Origin: Actinomycetes bacterium
Lineage (GTDB): Bacteria > Actinomycetota > Thermoleophilia > BMS3ABIN01
Direction: 5' to 3'
NCBI GenBank assembly: GCA_021790075.1
Contig: JAJYIN010000011.1
Location: 1 to 21,121 of the forward strand
Length of the DNA stretch: 21,121 nt
Shown here: in pieces, positions 20,494 to 21,121 of the stretch
How positions within the stretch are numbered: position 1 is the first letter of the stretch
Layout: every line of letters begins with the position of its first letter
Made by a program: the position numbers and the translations under genes
Notes under the pieces: model-generated
Databases searched by the model: none
The model's input: the letters and a program-made list of their open reading frames with translations, nothing else
Told to the model about the DNA's origin: nothing

Positions 20494-20984
20494 TGGGGTT
20501 CACGGCGGCCGTGGTCACAGTGAGCGACAAGGGCTTCCGGGGAGAGCGGCAGGACGGCAGCGGCGATGAACTGGAGCGGCTGCTTAGCGGCGCCGGCGCT
20601 TCGGCTGTCGCCCGCGTTCAGGTGCCGGATGAGCACGGCCTGATTGCCGGCGCCCTGCGCCGGCTATGCCGCGAGGAGCCGGTGGACCTCATCATTACCA
20701 CCGGCGGCACCGGGCTCTCCCCGCGGGACGTGACGCCTGAAGCGACCCTGGAGGTCATCGACCGCGAGGCGCCGGGCCTGTCCGAAGCCGTGCGGGCCGC
20801 CTCACTCGCGGTCACTCCGAACGCCATGCTCTCCCGGGCCGTCAGCGGCGTCTGCGGCAGCACACTCATAATCAACTTCCCGGGCAGCCCCAAAGCCTGC
20901 AGCGAAGCTTTTGCCGTGGTAAGACCCGTGCTGGCCCACGCTCTCGAACTGCTGGGAGGCCGGGGCGGCGAATGCGCGCGCTAA
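20493..20984 (+). CDS. mog: Molybdopterin adenylyltransferase-like protein (MogA/MoaB family)
   Basis: A 163-residue MogA/MoaB-fold protein that activates molybdopterin by adenylylation before molybdenum insertion. Motifs: VVTVSDKG at the N-terminus, DLIITTGGTGLSPRDVTPEA (GGTG at 71-74) and INFPGSPKA near 127-135, which form the molybdopterin-binding pocket. The ATG overlaps the MOSC stop by 1 nt (TGATG), preceded by a G-rich tract. Sequence alone does not tell MogA from MoaB. The final 20 bases including the stop (20965-20984) are repeated perfectly at 21033-21052. Confidence 0.93.
   Translation: MGFTAAVVTVSDKGFRGERQDGSGDELERLLSGAGASAVARVQVPDEHGLIAGALRRLCREEPVDLIITTGGTGLSPRDVTPEATLEVIDREAPGLSEAVRAASLAVTPNAMLSRAVSGVCGSTLIINFPGSPKACSEAFAVVRPVLAHALELLGGRGGECAR
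20965..20984. repeat. 20-bp perfect direct repeat, copy 1 (end of mog gene)
   Basis: GCGGCGAATGCGCGCGCTAA covers the last codons and stop of the mog gene and recurs without change at 21033-21052. Confidence 0.9.
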
Positions 20985-21032
20985 CCGGCGCCCGGGCAGA
21001 CTCGTCGCCCCGGCTACTTCTGCTTCGGCGCA

Positions 21033-21052
21033 GCGGCGAATGCGCGCGCTAA
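21033..21052. repeat. 20-bp perfect direct repeat, copy 2, abutting repeat element
   Basis: This is identical to 20965-20984 and starts 68 bp after it. Its last base coincides with the first base of the second repeat-element copy at 21052. The 48 bp between the two copies contain no gene that I can see. Confidence 0.9.
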
Positions 21053-21121
21053 GAATCTATCTCAAAAGGCATCTCCTGCTGCGGCCGGCTGCAAAAGTCA
21101 TGGGCGGCGTCCTCGGAGTAA
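21052..21121. repeat. Second copy of the palindromic repeat element (partial, cut by right edge)
   Basis: The first 70 bases align without gaps to 16723-16792 with 54 identities, including an invariant block CTGCTGCGGCCGGCTGCAAA. The end AGAATCTATCTCAAAAGG corresponds to the left terminal repeat of the first copy. The remainder is outside the window. Confidence 0.75.

Overview
The window is a GC-rich, gene-dense piece of a bacterial chromosome. It carries two sigma-54 activators of the AtoC type with good sigma-54 promoters beside them, a sensor kinase with a c-type haem motif, a TauE/SafE-type exporter and a molybdenum-cofactor (Moco) operon. This suits an anaerobic or facultative, respiratory and possibly sulfur-cycling organism. 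The TauE/TIGR02186/universal-stress cluster and the sigma-54 wiring recall Desulfobacterota and relatives, but an apparently leaderless divergent promoter pair would also suit a deep actinobacterial lineage. I cannot settle the taxon from the sequence alone.

Layout. (1) 1-3871: a minus-strand set (universal-stress-like protein, a small membrane protein, the start of a secreted protein) runs off the left edge and is divergent from a plus-strand histidine kinase/sigma-54 response regulator pair. The 210-bp divergent gap holds a sigma-54 promoter and inverted repeats that look like activator sites. (2) 3920-10478, all minus: a second, paralogous kinase/sigma-54 regulator pair, then a second sigma-54 promoter driving a five-gene operon: FAEA-motif stress-like protein, TauE/SafE exporter, TIGR02186 membrane-anchored protein, tandem USP, single USP. 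(3) 10505-11725: a CPA1-type Na+/H+ antiporter, divergent from the second kinase across only 26 bp. (4) 11722-16701, all minus: a four-gene phosphorelay cassette of kinase, hybrid kinase with a periplasmic CxxCH motif, single-domain receiver and REC-HD-GYP protein, probably linking an extracytoplasmic or redox signal to c-di-GMP breakdown. (5) 16723-16903: a 181-bp palindromic repeat element with 19-bp terminal inverted repeats; a diverged second copy enters at the right edge. (6) 16988-20984, plus: a small CxLGCF protein, a Moco riboswitch, then mobA-mobB fusion, moaA, moaC, a MOSC protein and mogA/moaB in tight 1-nt overlaps.

The most unusual points are a motif of form GTTG-N7-CAA shared by both sigma-54 control regions, two duplicated kinase/regulator modules each next to a FAEA-motif stress protein, two genes that appear to need non-canonical start codons (CTG for the tandem USP, ATA for mobA-mobB), the 26-bp divergent and probably leaderless promoter pair, and a Moco riboswitch whose outer stem can mask the ribosome-binding site.
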